DNA from: a bacterium
GTDB lineage: Bacteria; Cyanobacteriota; Vampirovibrionia; Gastranaerophilales; Gastranaerophilaceae
Direction: 5' to 3'
Assembly: GCA_017467605.1 (NCBI GenBank)
Contig: JAFUSQ010000036.1
Coordinates: 1 to 64,000 of the forward strand
Length of the DNA: 64,000 nucleotides
In this document: piece after piece, positions 24,567 through 32,171 of the stretch
Layout of the letters: every line of letters begins with the position of its first letter
Numbering within the stretch: the first letter of the stretch is position 1
Program-made: the position numbers and the translations under genes
Notes under the pieces: generated by a model
What the model was told of the DNA's origin: nothing
What the model saw: only the letters and a program-made list of their open reading frames with translations
The model's database searches: none

Positions 24567-25622
24567 ATGATATTTTTCTGGGGTAAATATAGTTCCCTCT
24601 CCCCTTGTGGGACACTAGCTGAGCCAAATTTTTTGAAGATTCTGAATCAGGTTCAGAATGACAAAAATTTTGAGCGAGATTACGTGCAGGGAGCGACAGC
24701 GAGTCACACAGGGTTAGGGAGAGAGGGCAAGTGTAGTTATTCCCTCGCTCTAATGGAGGGTGTCCAAACTGTTAACTTATCTGCCCCGATTGGGGAAGTG
24801 GCACGTAGTGCCGCAGGGGAAATCTCCCGTAGGGATAAAAAGTTTGAATTCTGTCACCCCCTCACCCATTCCCTCACCCGGTTTCGCTTCGCTCAACCAC
24901 CCTCTCCCACTAAATTGATGTTGTGGGCGAGGGAAAGTTACAAACTTAATTTTCGGAGCCTCTCCCATAGGGCGAGGGCCGGGTTTACCCTTGCAGAGGT
25001 TCTTATAACAATCGGCATAATCGGGGTTGTAGCGGCGTTAACTATTCCGTCATTGATGACAAAGATTACAGAACATCAAACTATTTCAAAATTAAGGGAA
25101 ACGCAATCAATTCTTCAGCAAGCTATGCGTATGGCGGAAGAAGAATATGGTGATGCTGAAAGCTGGGGGCTAGATGAATTTAGAGAAAAAAGTGTATTAA
25201 AAGTTGCTGAGTATTTAAAACCTTATTTGAAAATTGTACTTGATTGCCGGACTTACGATATAGATTTGAAATGTTTACCGAGTGCATCATATCCAAGAAA
25301 AAATAATAGTATAATTTATAATTTTGCAACGTCACGGGTCTATTATAAAGTTATTTTGCTAAATTCTACTGCTGTATGGTGGGGTATATCATACCCAAAT
25401 AATTCGATAGTAATAGATTTTTATGTTGATGTGAATGGAAAAAGTAAACCTAATACTGTAGGTATTGACCTTTTTGCTTTTAAATATACTGATAAAACTC
25501 TAAAGCCTTATGGTGCTTATGATAATTATAACTATAAATCTTCATGCTTATCAGAAAACGGGGACGGTTGGGGTTGTGCGTATTATGTATTGAATTTCGG
25601 TAACATGAATTATCCGAAATAA
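24567..25622 (+). CDS. Type IV pilin-like protein with repeat-expanded leader (pilin 2)
   Basis: The pilin core begins at G139 of a 351-residue frame (RARAGFTLAEVLITIGIIGV), followed by a Cys-containing globular domain. Start 24567 has GAGG 6 nt upstream and a good promoter, yet the first 138 residues translate a chain of REP-like palindromes kept open in one frame over about 410 bp. An internal ATG at 24918 gives a 21-residue leader, a workable prepilin length, but lacks a Shine-Dalgarno. Either the long form is made and not processed normally, or initiation is internal. Confidence 0.7.
   Translation: MIFFWGKYSSLSPCGTLAEPNFLKILNQVQNDKNFERDYVQGATASHTGLGREGKCSYSLALMEGVQTVNLSAPIGEVARSAAGEISRRDKKFEFCHPLTHSLTRFRFAQPPSPTKLMLWARESYKLNFRSLSHRARAGFTLAEVLITIGIIGVVAALTIPSLMTKITEHQTISKLRETQSILQQAMRMAEEEYGDAESWGLDEFREKSVLKVAEYLKPYLKIVLDCRTYDIDLKCLPSASYPRKNNSIIYNFATSRVYYKVILLNSTAVWWGISYPNNSIVIDFYVDVNGKSKPNTVGIDLFAFKYTDKTLKPYGAYDNYNYKSSCLSENGDGWGCAYYVLNFGNMNYPK
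24570..24980 (+). repeat. REP-like chain within the pilin 2 frame
   Basis: Successive modules: a C-type palindrome (about 24595), B-like GATTCTGAATC...CAGAATGAC (about 24640-24662), then GGTTAGGGAGAGAGGG, TCTCCCGTAGGG, CACCCTCTCCCAC and CCTCTCCCATAGGGCGAGG (24960-24978) as the last piece. No stop occurs in the pilin frame. Confidence 0.6.
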
Positions 25623-25641
25623 TTTATTACTTCTATATTAT

Positions 25642-26610
25642 TTATCCCAAAATTATTGCAATGCAGGTTAGCAGCATAAAATATGTTGAAATATTTCTTG
25701 CATAGAAAAATCTAAAGAAAAAGGTTGCAGTTTCGCTATGTTGCAAATCTTTCCAGTTATCAAGCGGATAATGCCAGGGGCGGGCTTTGGGTATTAAATT
25801 AGGATTTTCATTATAAAGCTTCAGAGAATTATAAAGGTCAAAAATAAGCGGAATAGTTAAAAATGTCAGAAAATAAAACATATTTGAAGATTTTAACGCA
25901 AGAATTCCCATCATAATGTATCCTGTAAAATAGAAAAACATTAAGCCGTAGAGTGCATTTTGCTTACTTCCAAGTCTTGTGCAAAGGCTTATTTTATTTG
26001 ATGCGGTATCGCTATCATAATCCATTAACATGTGAGCATAAAGTATTGAATTAACGTACATTGCGCATGCAAAAGAAAGATATAAAACATCTAAAGATAA
26101 TTCTCCGCGCATTACATAATATACCCCTTCATACATTAAAGGCCCGTATGCCAGAATTACTGCAAAATCACCAAGGCCGTTGCTTGATAATTTTGAATAA
26201 AAAAGTGCAATAGGTAAAACCGCAAGAGCAAAAAGTATAACCTTCCAGCCTGATAAAAAGAATAAAATTCCACCCATAACCCCTGCAATTGCAAGCAGAA
26301 TAATTATAACATTTCTTAAATCTTTTATGGTTGCTTTACCGTCTTTTAAATATTTGCATTTGTTGGCTTTTTCGTTATTAATGAATTCTCCGTTGTGGTT
26401 TAGGCGGAGGTAATCCAAATAATCATCAGACAAATTTGTTGCAAGATGTACAAGAGCAATTCCAATATATGCAGCAATGCCGTAAATTGCATTTCCTCCT
26501 TGTTTGAGGGAATAAATAAAAATTACAAGCCAACTAAGTGCCGTAATCGGAATTGTATACGGACGTGAATTATTATACCAAAATTTTATATTTTCTAAAA
26601 ATTTATTCAT
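25642..26610 (-). CDS. UbiA-family prenyltransferase (MenA-like)
   Basis: A 322-residue integral membrane protein with about eight helices. First prenyl-diphosphate motif NLSDDYLDY (about 60-68) and second motif DYDSDTASNKISL (about 194-206) mark the UbiA superfamily; the N-terminal NSRPYTIPIT resembles MenA. Likely reaction: attaching a polyprenyl chain to a quinone precursor or related acceptor. No men or ubi genes are adjacent, so substrate assignment is open. The start overlaps the stop of the 74-aa gene by one base (coupled). Confidence 0.8.
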   Translation of the reverse strand: MNKFLENIKFWYNNSRPYTIPITALSWLVIFIYSLKQGGNAIYGIAAYIGIALVHLATNLSDDYLDYLRLNHNGEFINNEKANKCKYLKDGKATIKDLRNVIIILLAIAGVMGGILFFLSGWKVILFALAVLPIALFYSKLSSNGLGDFAVILAYGPLMYEGVYYVMRGELSLDVLYLSFACAMYVNSILYAHMLMDYDSDTASNKISLCTRLGSKQNALYGLMFFYFTGYIMMGILALKSSNMFYFLTFLTIPLIFDLYNSLKLYNENPNLIPKARPWHYPLDNWKDLQHSETATFFFRFFYARNISTYFMLLTCIAIILG

Positions 26611-26834
26611 TATTTTGCAAAAATATTTTTCATTGCTACTACTGATTCGTAACTTGCCCCTGCTTCAAGAACTTCTTCCGCGTTAAGCCCGAAAAGAGTA
26701 ATAAGTGAACCTGCATCAATCGGATTGTTGTCATTGAGGTGATTTGCTGCTTTTATGATAGCCTCATCACGTGTAATTTTTGGAATTTGGTTATTTATTC
26801 CTTTTCTTAATATTCTGGTTTTCGATTTACCCAT
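26610..26834 (-). CDS. Small basic conserved-looking protein (74 aa)
   Basis: Not recognised. Begins MGKSKTRILRKGINNQIPK (basic), followed by two helices (DEAIIKAANHLNDNN; GSLITLFGLNAEEVLEAG). No membrane segment. AAGG stands 5-6 nt before the ATG, and the gene is coupled to the UbiA gene. The pattern of a basic tail and a small helical bundle suits a nucleic-acid or ribosome-associated protein, without proof. Confidence 0.6.
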   Translation of the reverse strand: MGKSKTRILRKGINNQIPKITRDEAIIKAANHLNDNNPIDAGSLITLFGLNAEEVLEAGASYESVVAMKNIFAK

Positions 26835-26894
26835 AATTACCTTTTTAAATTTTCTATAATTTTACCCTAAATTTGTACTGTGGTCTGTGTTAAT

Positions 26895-27764
26895 TTACGA
26901 ATTTAGTGCCAAAAGTCCTGCTCCAATCATTCCGGAATAATTTCCCGCCTGAGCTTTTTTAATTTTGACCGGAGTTGTGACAATTTCTTTGTTAACATTT
27001 TGTTCTATTTTATCGGTATTTACAAATTCTGCCATAGAACCTGATAATACAACGCAATCAGGATCAAGAATATTAGCAAGTCCGATTATCCCGTTTGTAA
27101 TATCATTTTGCCACCGGTCAAGGACTTCCTGCATTTTTTTATTTCCGTTTTGAGCTCCTTCTACAACGTCATAAGTTGTAATATCTTTGTTATCAAGCAT
27201 TTCTTGGGCAGTTAATTTCAACCCTGTACCTGATGCGTATATTTCAAAGCAATCCCAGCTTCCGCAAGTGCATTTTCTTCGTTTATCTGTGTACATTTTA
27301 AAATGCATTTCTCCTGCAGCCCCATTTTGACCTTTTAAAAGTTTATCGTTTATTATAATTCCGCCGCCAACTCCTGTACCAAGGGTTATCATAACTGAAA
27401 CTTTTGTGTTTTGAGATGCACCGATTTTATATTCGGCCCAGGCTGCGCAATTAGCATCATTTTCTACAAAAACAGGCTTTTGGGAAAGAGATTGAAAATT
27501 CATTTTTGGATATTCTTTTGCAATATTACCGGTTGAGCCTACAATACCTGTGTTTTCATTGTTTACTGCGCCGCAAGTCGAAAAAGCTATAACATCAACT
27601 TCATTTTCATGTTTTTTAATTATTTCAATGAAAGTGTTTTTAATTTCTTCAAATGTTTTTGGGGTTGAATGTTTTTCTATTTCGCCCAAAATTTTGCCGT
27701 ATTCATCTACAATAGCATTATATATTTTTGTTCCGCCGACATCTATTGCAAGAGCTTTTTTCAT
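26895..27764 (-). CDS. nanK: ROK-family kinase, probable N-acetylmannosamine kinase
   Basis: 289 residues. ATP-binding DVGGTKIYNAIVD (8-20), sugar-binding NDANCAAWAEYKIG, GTGVGGGIIIN, and ROK zinc site CTCGSWDCFE with upstream His (GEMHF). The start is 2 bp after the nanE stop, which suggests ManNAc as substrate; glucokinase or GlcNAc kinase activity cannot be excluded within ROK. The product would be used by NanE. Confidence 0.85.
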   Translation of the reverse strand: MKKALAIDVGGTKIYNAIVDEYGKILGEIEKHSTPKTFEEIKNTFIEIIKKHENEVDVIAFSTCGAVNNENTGIVGSTGNIAKEYPKMNFQSLSQKPVFVENDANCAAWAEYKIGASQNTKVSVMITLGTGVGGGIIINDKLLKGQNGAAGEMHFKMYTDKRRKCTCGSWDCFEIYASGTGLKLTAQEMLDNKDITTYDVVEGAQNGNKKMQEVLDRWQNDITNGIIGLANILDPDCVVLSGSMAEFVNTDKIEQNVNKEIVTTPVKIKKAQAGNYSGMIGAGLLALNS

Positions 27765-27766
27765 AA

Positions 27767-28471
27767 TTATATTGTTCCTCTATTTCCCCTAAATACGAAT
27801 TTTTTAGTGATTAACTGCGGTCTTGTGATTGCTGAACCTATAACAACACAATGTGCACCTAGTTCAAAAGCTTTAGTAACATGTTCCGGAGTCCATATTC
27901 TGCCTTCTAATACAACAGGTAAGCTGCTTTGTTTAACCAGATTTTTTAATAACTCAAAATCAGGCTCACCAGAAGGGGAATTAGCAGATTCTAAAGTGTA
28001 TCCCGCAAGTGTTGTTGAAAGGATATCTGCTCCGCATTTTTCAGCCTCAATACCTTCTTCAACTGTTGAAATATCTGCCATTGCTATTCTTTTGTTTATA
28101 TGAATATATTTAATCAAGTCCGTTAATTTTTCTTCGTTCGGACGTTTTCTCTGGGTCCCGTCAAGAGCCACAATGTCTGCCCCTGCTTCAATTAAAGATA
28201 CTACGTCTTGAATTGTAGGAGTAATATAGACAATTTCTTTCCAGTTTTGAGGAATTTGGTTAGGTTTTGTAATCCCAATAACCGGAACTTTGAAAAGTTG
28301 TTTGGCATTTTTGACATCACGCACCCCTGCAACTCTTAATCCTCCGGCTCCGCCTGTAACGACAGATTTCATCATTGCTGCCATACATTTTTCTAGATAT
28401 AATGGTTCTGACGGCATTGCTTGAACAGATACAACCACTGTCCCTTTTATTTTTTCAATAACGTTATTCAT
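27767..28471 (-). CDS. nanE: N-acetylmannosamine-6-phosphate 2-epimerase
   Basis: Converts ManNAc-6-P to GlcNAc-6-P in sialic-acid/amino-sugar use. A TIM barrel of 234 residues with family motifs GGAGGLRVAGV, IVALDGTQRKRP, ADISTVEEG, TTLAGYT and EGRIWTPEHV. NanA is not in the window, so the pair may salvage ManNAc or cell-wall sugars. The ATG follows TATAAT by 6 nt with no Shine-Dalgarno: probably leaderless. Confidence 0.93.
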   Translation of the reverse strand: MNNVIEKIKGTVVVSVQAMPSEPLYLEKCMAAMMKSVVTGGAGGLRVAGVRDVKNAKQLFKVPVIGITKPNQIPQNWKEIVYITPTIQDVVSLIEAGADIVALDGTQRKRPNEEKLTDLIKYIHINKRIAMADISTVEEGIEAEKCGADILSTTLAGYTLESANSPSGEPDFELLKNLVKQSSLPVVLEGRIWTPEHVTKAFELGAHCVVIGSAITRPQLITKKFVFRGNRGTI

Positions 28472-28477
28472 AACAAG

Positions 28478-28483
28478 ATTATA
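28478..28483 (-). promoter_or_regulatory. -10 element for a leaderless nanE message
   Basis: TATAAT on the minus strand ends 6 nt before the nanE ATG. No good -35 is visible. The divergent M16 gene has its own TATAAT at 28510-28515 on the plus strand. Confidence 0.4.
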
Positions 28484-28537
28484 TATTAAACAAAACTTTT
28501 TGCATTATGGTATAATATTTTCAAAAGAGGTAAATAA

Positions 28538-29869
28538 ATGAAAAAAACTTTAGTTAAATATCCGTTTTTGACAAAAGAAGTAGAAATTTATGAACGTGAT
28601 AACGGGCATAAGATAGTTTTGGCTCACAAAGAAGGAGATATGGTAAACATATCATCTTGGGTAAAAACCGGTTCTATAAATGAAGATGATACTAATAACG
28701 GAATTTCGCATTTCCTTGAACATTTGATGTTCAAGGGTACTAATACTTATAAAGTCGGAGAATTTGACAGAATGCTCGAATCTAAAGGAGCAATTGTTAA
28801 TGCTGCGACTTGGAAAGATTATACTTTTTATTATGTAACTTTACCAAAAGGTATAAATAATAAAGATTTCAAGTTAGCTGTTGATTTGCATTCCGATATG
28901 ATGATGAATCCTGTTTTTCCGTATGAAGAATTGGGTGCTCCGTTTGATATAAATGATAATACGGTAACTGATAAACGGGAACGCCATGTCGTAATTGAAG
29001 AAATCAGAATGCGTAAGGATCAGCCTTGGACTAAAGTTTATAATGTTTGTAATAAAAATATGTACACTTCTCACCCTTATAAACGTGATGTAATCGGGAC
29101 TCCTGAAATTATTTCTCAGGTTACAAGAGAAGAAATAGACGAGTATTACAGAAAATTTTATACTCCGAAAAATGTTACAACCATTGTTGTCGGGGATTTT
29201 GACCACGAAGAAGTATTGAATACTCTTTGTGAAAAATTTGATTTCCCGAACAGAAAAGAAACTGAAAATAGGGTAAATACTATTGATAAACCTGTCAGTA
29301 AAACAAAATATATTGAGACAGAAGCTAATGTGCAAACTTCGTATCTTATGTTTGGCTGGTTAGGCCCTAAAGCAAATGATTTAAAAGCTTCAATTTGTTT
29401 GGATTTAATAAGTATAATTTTCGGTGATGGTTCAAGTTCAAGACTTCAACAAAATTTAATTGAAAAATTACCGGAAAAAATATTTAATTTTATCAGTTCT
29501 GAACATTATCAATTCAAAGACGGTAATAATTTCTTTATACAAGCTAATTTTAATTCGGAATTTAAAGAAAAAGCAGTTGAGCTTGTAAAAGATGAGCTTT
29601 CTAAACTTTTAACAAATAAAATTACAGATGAAGAATTGTCAAAGGCAAAAAAACGTACAAAATCAAGATTTGCGTATTCTGCCGAAACTGTTTCCGAAAT
29701 TGGTGAAACAATAGGGTATTATATGACAGTTTGTGATGATTTAAAACTTATAGAAGATTATCTTGCTGATTTAGATAGTATTACTGCTGAAGATTTGGAA
29801 GAAAATATCAGAAAATATTTGTCTATAAATAATGCGGTTATTTCTGTGTTGGTTCCAAATAAGGAGTAG
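28538..29869 (+). CDS. M16-family zinc metallopeptidase
   Basis: 443 residues (one full M16 half-pair: N-terminal catalytic and C-terminal substrate lobes). Inverted zinc motif HFLEH (58-62) with the third ligand in VVIEEIRMRKD (about 154-155). An insertion of roughly 15 residues (about 131-148, GAPFDINDNTVTDKR) precedes this helix. No signal peptide. Resembles processing-peptidase-like bacterial M16B enzymes; substrate unknown. Shine-Dalgarno AGAGG. Confidence 0.9.
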   Translation: MKKTLVKYPFLTKEVEIYERDNGHKIVLAHKEGDMVNISSWVKTGSINEDDTNNGISHFLEHLMFKGTNTYKVGEFDRMLESKGAIVNAATWKDYTFYYVTLPKGINNKDFKLAVDLHSDMMMNPVFPYEELGAPFDINDNTVTDKRERHVVIEEIRMRKDQPWTKVYNVCNKNMYTSHPYKRDVIGTPEIISQVTREEIDEYYRKFYTPKNVTTIVVGDFDHEEVLNTLCEKFDFPNRKETENRVNTIDKPVSKTKYIETEANVQTSYLMFGWLGPKANDLKASICLDLISIIFGDGSSSRLQQNLIEKLPEKIFNFISSEHYQFKDGNNFFIQANFNSEFKEKAVELVKDELSKLLTNKITDEELSKAKKRTKSRFAYSAETVSEIGETIGYYMTVCDDLKLIEDYLADLDSITAEDLEENIRKYLSINNAVISVLVPNKE

Positions 29870-29870
29870 T

Positions 29871-30464
29871 ATGGAAGATTTTAGCAGGCAGCTTGAAGAA
29901 GTAAAACAAAAATGTTTAAAATGCGATAAATGTTCACTTTGTCATACAAGAACAAATACGGTATTTTCAGCAGGTGTTCCAAACTCTAAATTAATGTTGG
30001 TCGGTGAAGCTCCGGGATATTATGAAGATATGCAGGGAGAACCGTTTGTCGGGAAAGCAGGTCAGCTTTTGGATAAAATTTTGGGTTGTGTCGGTTTTTC
30101 TCGTAAGGAAAATATTTATATCTGCAATACACTAAAATGCCGCCCCCCGGAAAACAGAGATCCTTTGCCTGAAGAAAAACTTGCATGCAAAGAATATCTT
30201 GATAAGCAGGTAGAAATATTGAAGCCTCGTATTATTCTACTTTGCGGACGAGTAGCCGTTAATTCATTTCTTGATACAAAATTAGGAATAACGAAGCTTA
30301 GAGGTAATTGGTTTGAAGGTCCTTATTATTCAAAGATGATGCCGATTTTTCACCCGTCATATTTGCTGAGAAATGACAGCAGAGAAAAAGGTTCTCCAAA
30401 ATGGCTTATGTGGCAGGATATTAAAGAAGTCCGAAAAGTCTATGACCAAATGAACGAAGGGTAA
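29871..30464 (+). CDS. Family-4 uracil-DNA glycosylase
   Basis: Removes uracil from DNA in base-excision repair; 197 residues. Active-site motifs GEAPGYYEDMQGEPFVGKAG (45-64) and HPSYLLR. Cysteines at 15, 18, 21 and 24 plus later ones (YICNTLKCRPP) suit the 4Fe-4S cluster of type-4 enzymes. The chosen ATG directly follows the M16 stop and has AAGGAG; the longer in-frame start at 29832 would overlap that gene. Confidence 0.92.
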   Translation: MEDFSRQLEEVKQKCLKCDKCSLCHTRTNTVFSAGVPNSKLMLVGEAPGYYEDMQGEPFVGKAGQLLDKILGCVGFSRKENIYICNTLKCRPPENRDPLPEEKLACKEYLDKQVEILKPRIILLCGRVAVNSFLDTKLGITKLRGNWFEGPYYSKMMPIFHPSYLLRNDSREKGSPKWLMWQDIKEVRKVYDQMNEG

Positions 30465-30472
30465 GACCGGTA

Positions 30473-31636
30473 TTATTTGAACTGGTCTAACAATAGGTTA
30501 TGTTCTTCAAGATATTTTAATAACTCTTGTCTGTCGGCGGGAATATCCGCTCTTGTTTTTCCTTGCAATATCTTATCATCTCCGTATGTGCCGTTCATTT
30601 TTTCCATTACTTGCATAAAATCACTTTGGTTTAGGTTCCAATCTTCTGAGTCAAAATCTTTTCCCGTAACAGATTCTATAATATCTATATATTCGACTAT
30701 TTGTCTGACAGACATTAATGAGTTATTTTCAAAAATTTTGCGTTGATTTTGATTTTCAGGTTTTAATAATTCTCTAAAATCACTTGCTTTCATATCTCTG
30801 ATTTCATTCCATTGAGCTTGGTATCGTCTATATGCCATAGGAGACATATTTTGTACCTGTTCTTGCACAATAGTCCTAAACATAGCCCAGGCAAGTCTGT
30901 TTTTTACTTCATATGCTGAATTCACTGCTCCCTCATTGTCCATAGAACTAAAAATCATTGCACAACCTTCCTCAGGATTTTGCGGGCCTATTGGCGGTTT
31001 GTCAATATTGCCCCCGCAGCATGAAACGGTTTGTTCCATTGTAGCTAATCTTGTATATGAAGTATTTGGCAAGTTGTTATATAGTGAATCTTGTTTAAAT
31101 AACCATTTGTTCATTTGAAATTTCATCGTATCGTATAACAATTGAGTTTCATCGTCTGTCAATTCTTTGCCGTAACGCTCTTTCATCATTGCTTTTATTC
31201 CGCACATAGGTTCTTTATCCGTAATCCATGAATCACACCAACTTTTCATATCATCATAGTTTTTTCCATCAAATATGAGATTGTTCATTTTTGCAAATTC
31301 TTCAGGTGAATAATCTTCAATTTTATTATCAGGATTATTATTGTGCAGTCCCCACATAGAGACTTCTATATTGTCTGTTGTTCCGTTTTTGTTTTTATCC
31401 AGAGTAAACCATTTATTTACATTTCTTTGAGCAAAAAATAACGCTTCGCTCATAACCATTAAATCTTTGTCTCTATAACCTGCGTTATATAATTCTTCGT
31501 CGGATATTTGTCCGTCTTTGTTTTTATCTAATTTAATAAATAAACTTTGTTTAGGTAAATTTTTTTCGGATTTGCTGCTGCTTGATAGTGTAATTTTACT
31601 TTGATTTGAATTGTTAGTACCATTAATTTTTGTCAT
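30473..31636 (-). CDS. EF-hand protein of unknown role
   Basis: 387 residues, start 31636 (GGAG 8 nt upstream; 31693 lacks one). Two EF-hand loops near the N-terminus: DKNKDGQISDEE (complete) and DKNKNGTTDNIE. A Ser/Thr/Asn-rich first 35 residues and a large helical C-terminal part with a CCGG motif follow. No signal peptide. Calcium-dependent regulation or a secreted effector are possible. It is divergent from an XRE regulator across a palindromic operator. Confidence 0.75.
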   Translation of the reverse strand: MTKINGTNNSNQSKITLSSSSKSEKNLPKQSLFIKLDKNKDGQISDEELYNAGYRDKDLMVMSEALFFAQRNVNKWFTLDKNKNGTTDNIEVSMWGLHNNNPDNKIEDYSPEEFAKMNNLIFDGKNYDDMKSWCDSWITDKEPMCGIKAMMKERYGKELTDDETQLLYDTMKFQMNKWLFKQDSLYNNLPNTSYTRLATMEQTVSCCGGNIDKPPIGPQNPEEGCAMIFSSMDNEGAVNSAYEVKNRLAWAMFRTIVQEQVQNMSPMAYRRYQAQWNEIRDMKASDFRELLKPENQNQRKIFENNSLMSVRQIVEYIDIIESVTGKDFDSEDWNLNQSDFMQVMEKMNGTYGDDKILQGKTRADIPADRQELLKYLEEHNLLLDQFK

Positions 31637-31722
31637 AAAACACTCCTTTTTTTTGATATATTTATAAAATTTTTCGATTTGAATAAATTGCATTATAAGC
31701 GGGTTTTTGTTACAAAAATTTA

Positions 31723-31754
31723 CTTATAGTAAATAATTTATAATTTACTATAAG
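31723..31754. promoter_or_regulatory. Perfect 12-bp palindrome, probable operator
   Basis: CTTATAGTAAAT (31723-31734) and ATTTACTATAAG (31743-31754) are perfect inverted repeats with an 8-nt A/T spacer, midway between the divergent EF-hand and XRE genes. The half-site resembles the TTTACTATAA site at 55300-55309 near another XRE gene. Confidence 0.65.
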
Positions 31755-31793
31755 GCAATAGATAGATTTTAAAATTCGATTTACGCTATATTT

Positions 31794-32129
31794 ATGTCAT
31801 TGAAAAAATTGTTTGGTAAGCATTTAAAATCAATTCGTCAGTCTCGAGGTTTAACACAACAGGAGCTTGCAGAATTGATAAATTTGCAGCCGAATACTAT
31901 CGGACAGATTGAAATAGGGTATAAAGCCGTTTCTTTTTCAACATTAGAAAAACTTGCGGAAAAACTTAATATTGATTATAAAGAATTTTTTAATTTTGAG
32001 GAGAATTCAATAAGGAAAAACGGCATATCTAAAGGTATTGTGAATGAAATTCAAAGCCTTGATGATATGTCACAAAAATATTTATTATCCGTAATCAAAA
32101 ATTTTTTGAAATATAAAAAGAAAATTTAG
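31794..32129 (+). CDS. XRE-family HTH regulator, divergent from the EF-hand gene
   Basis: 111 residues. Classic HTH at 7-62 (IRQSRGLTQQELAELINLQPNT region, LEKLAEKLNI), then a helical tail ending LKYKKKI. No Shine-Dalgarno before the ATG, so initiation is from a short or leaderless message. The palindrome 40 bp upstream is its likely site. Confidence 0.82.
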   Translation: MSLKKLFGKHLKSIRQSRGLTQQELAELINLQPNTIGQIEIGYKAVSFSTLEKLAEKLNIDYKEFFNFEENSIRKNGISKGIVNEIQSLDDMSQKYLLSVIKNFLKYKKKI

Positions 32130-32137
32130 TATTCTGT

Positions 32138-32165
32138 TTGAAAATATATTGTATGGTGATATAAT
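32138..32165 (+). promoter_or_regulatory. Strong promoter for a leaderless histidine kinase message
   Basis: TTGAAA (32138-32143), 16 nt, extended -10 TGATATAAT ending at 32165. The ATG begins at 32172, where transcription should start; there is no Shine-Dalgarno. Confidence 0.65.
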
Positions 32166-32171
32166 CGACTT

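Noticed and set aside
30464-30488. Hairpin between UDG and EF-hand genes as a terminator
   Set aside because: AGACCGGT/ACTGGTCT has a mismatch and no T run on either strand.
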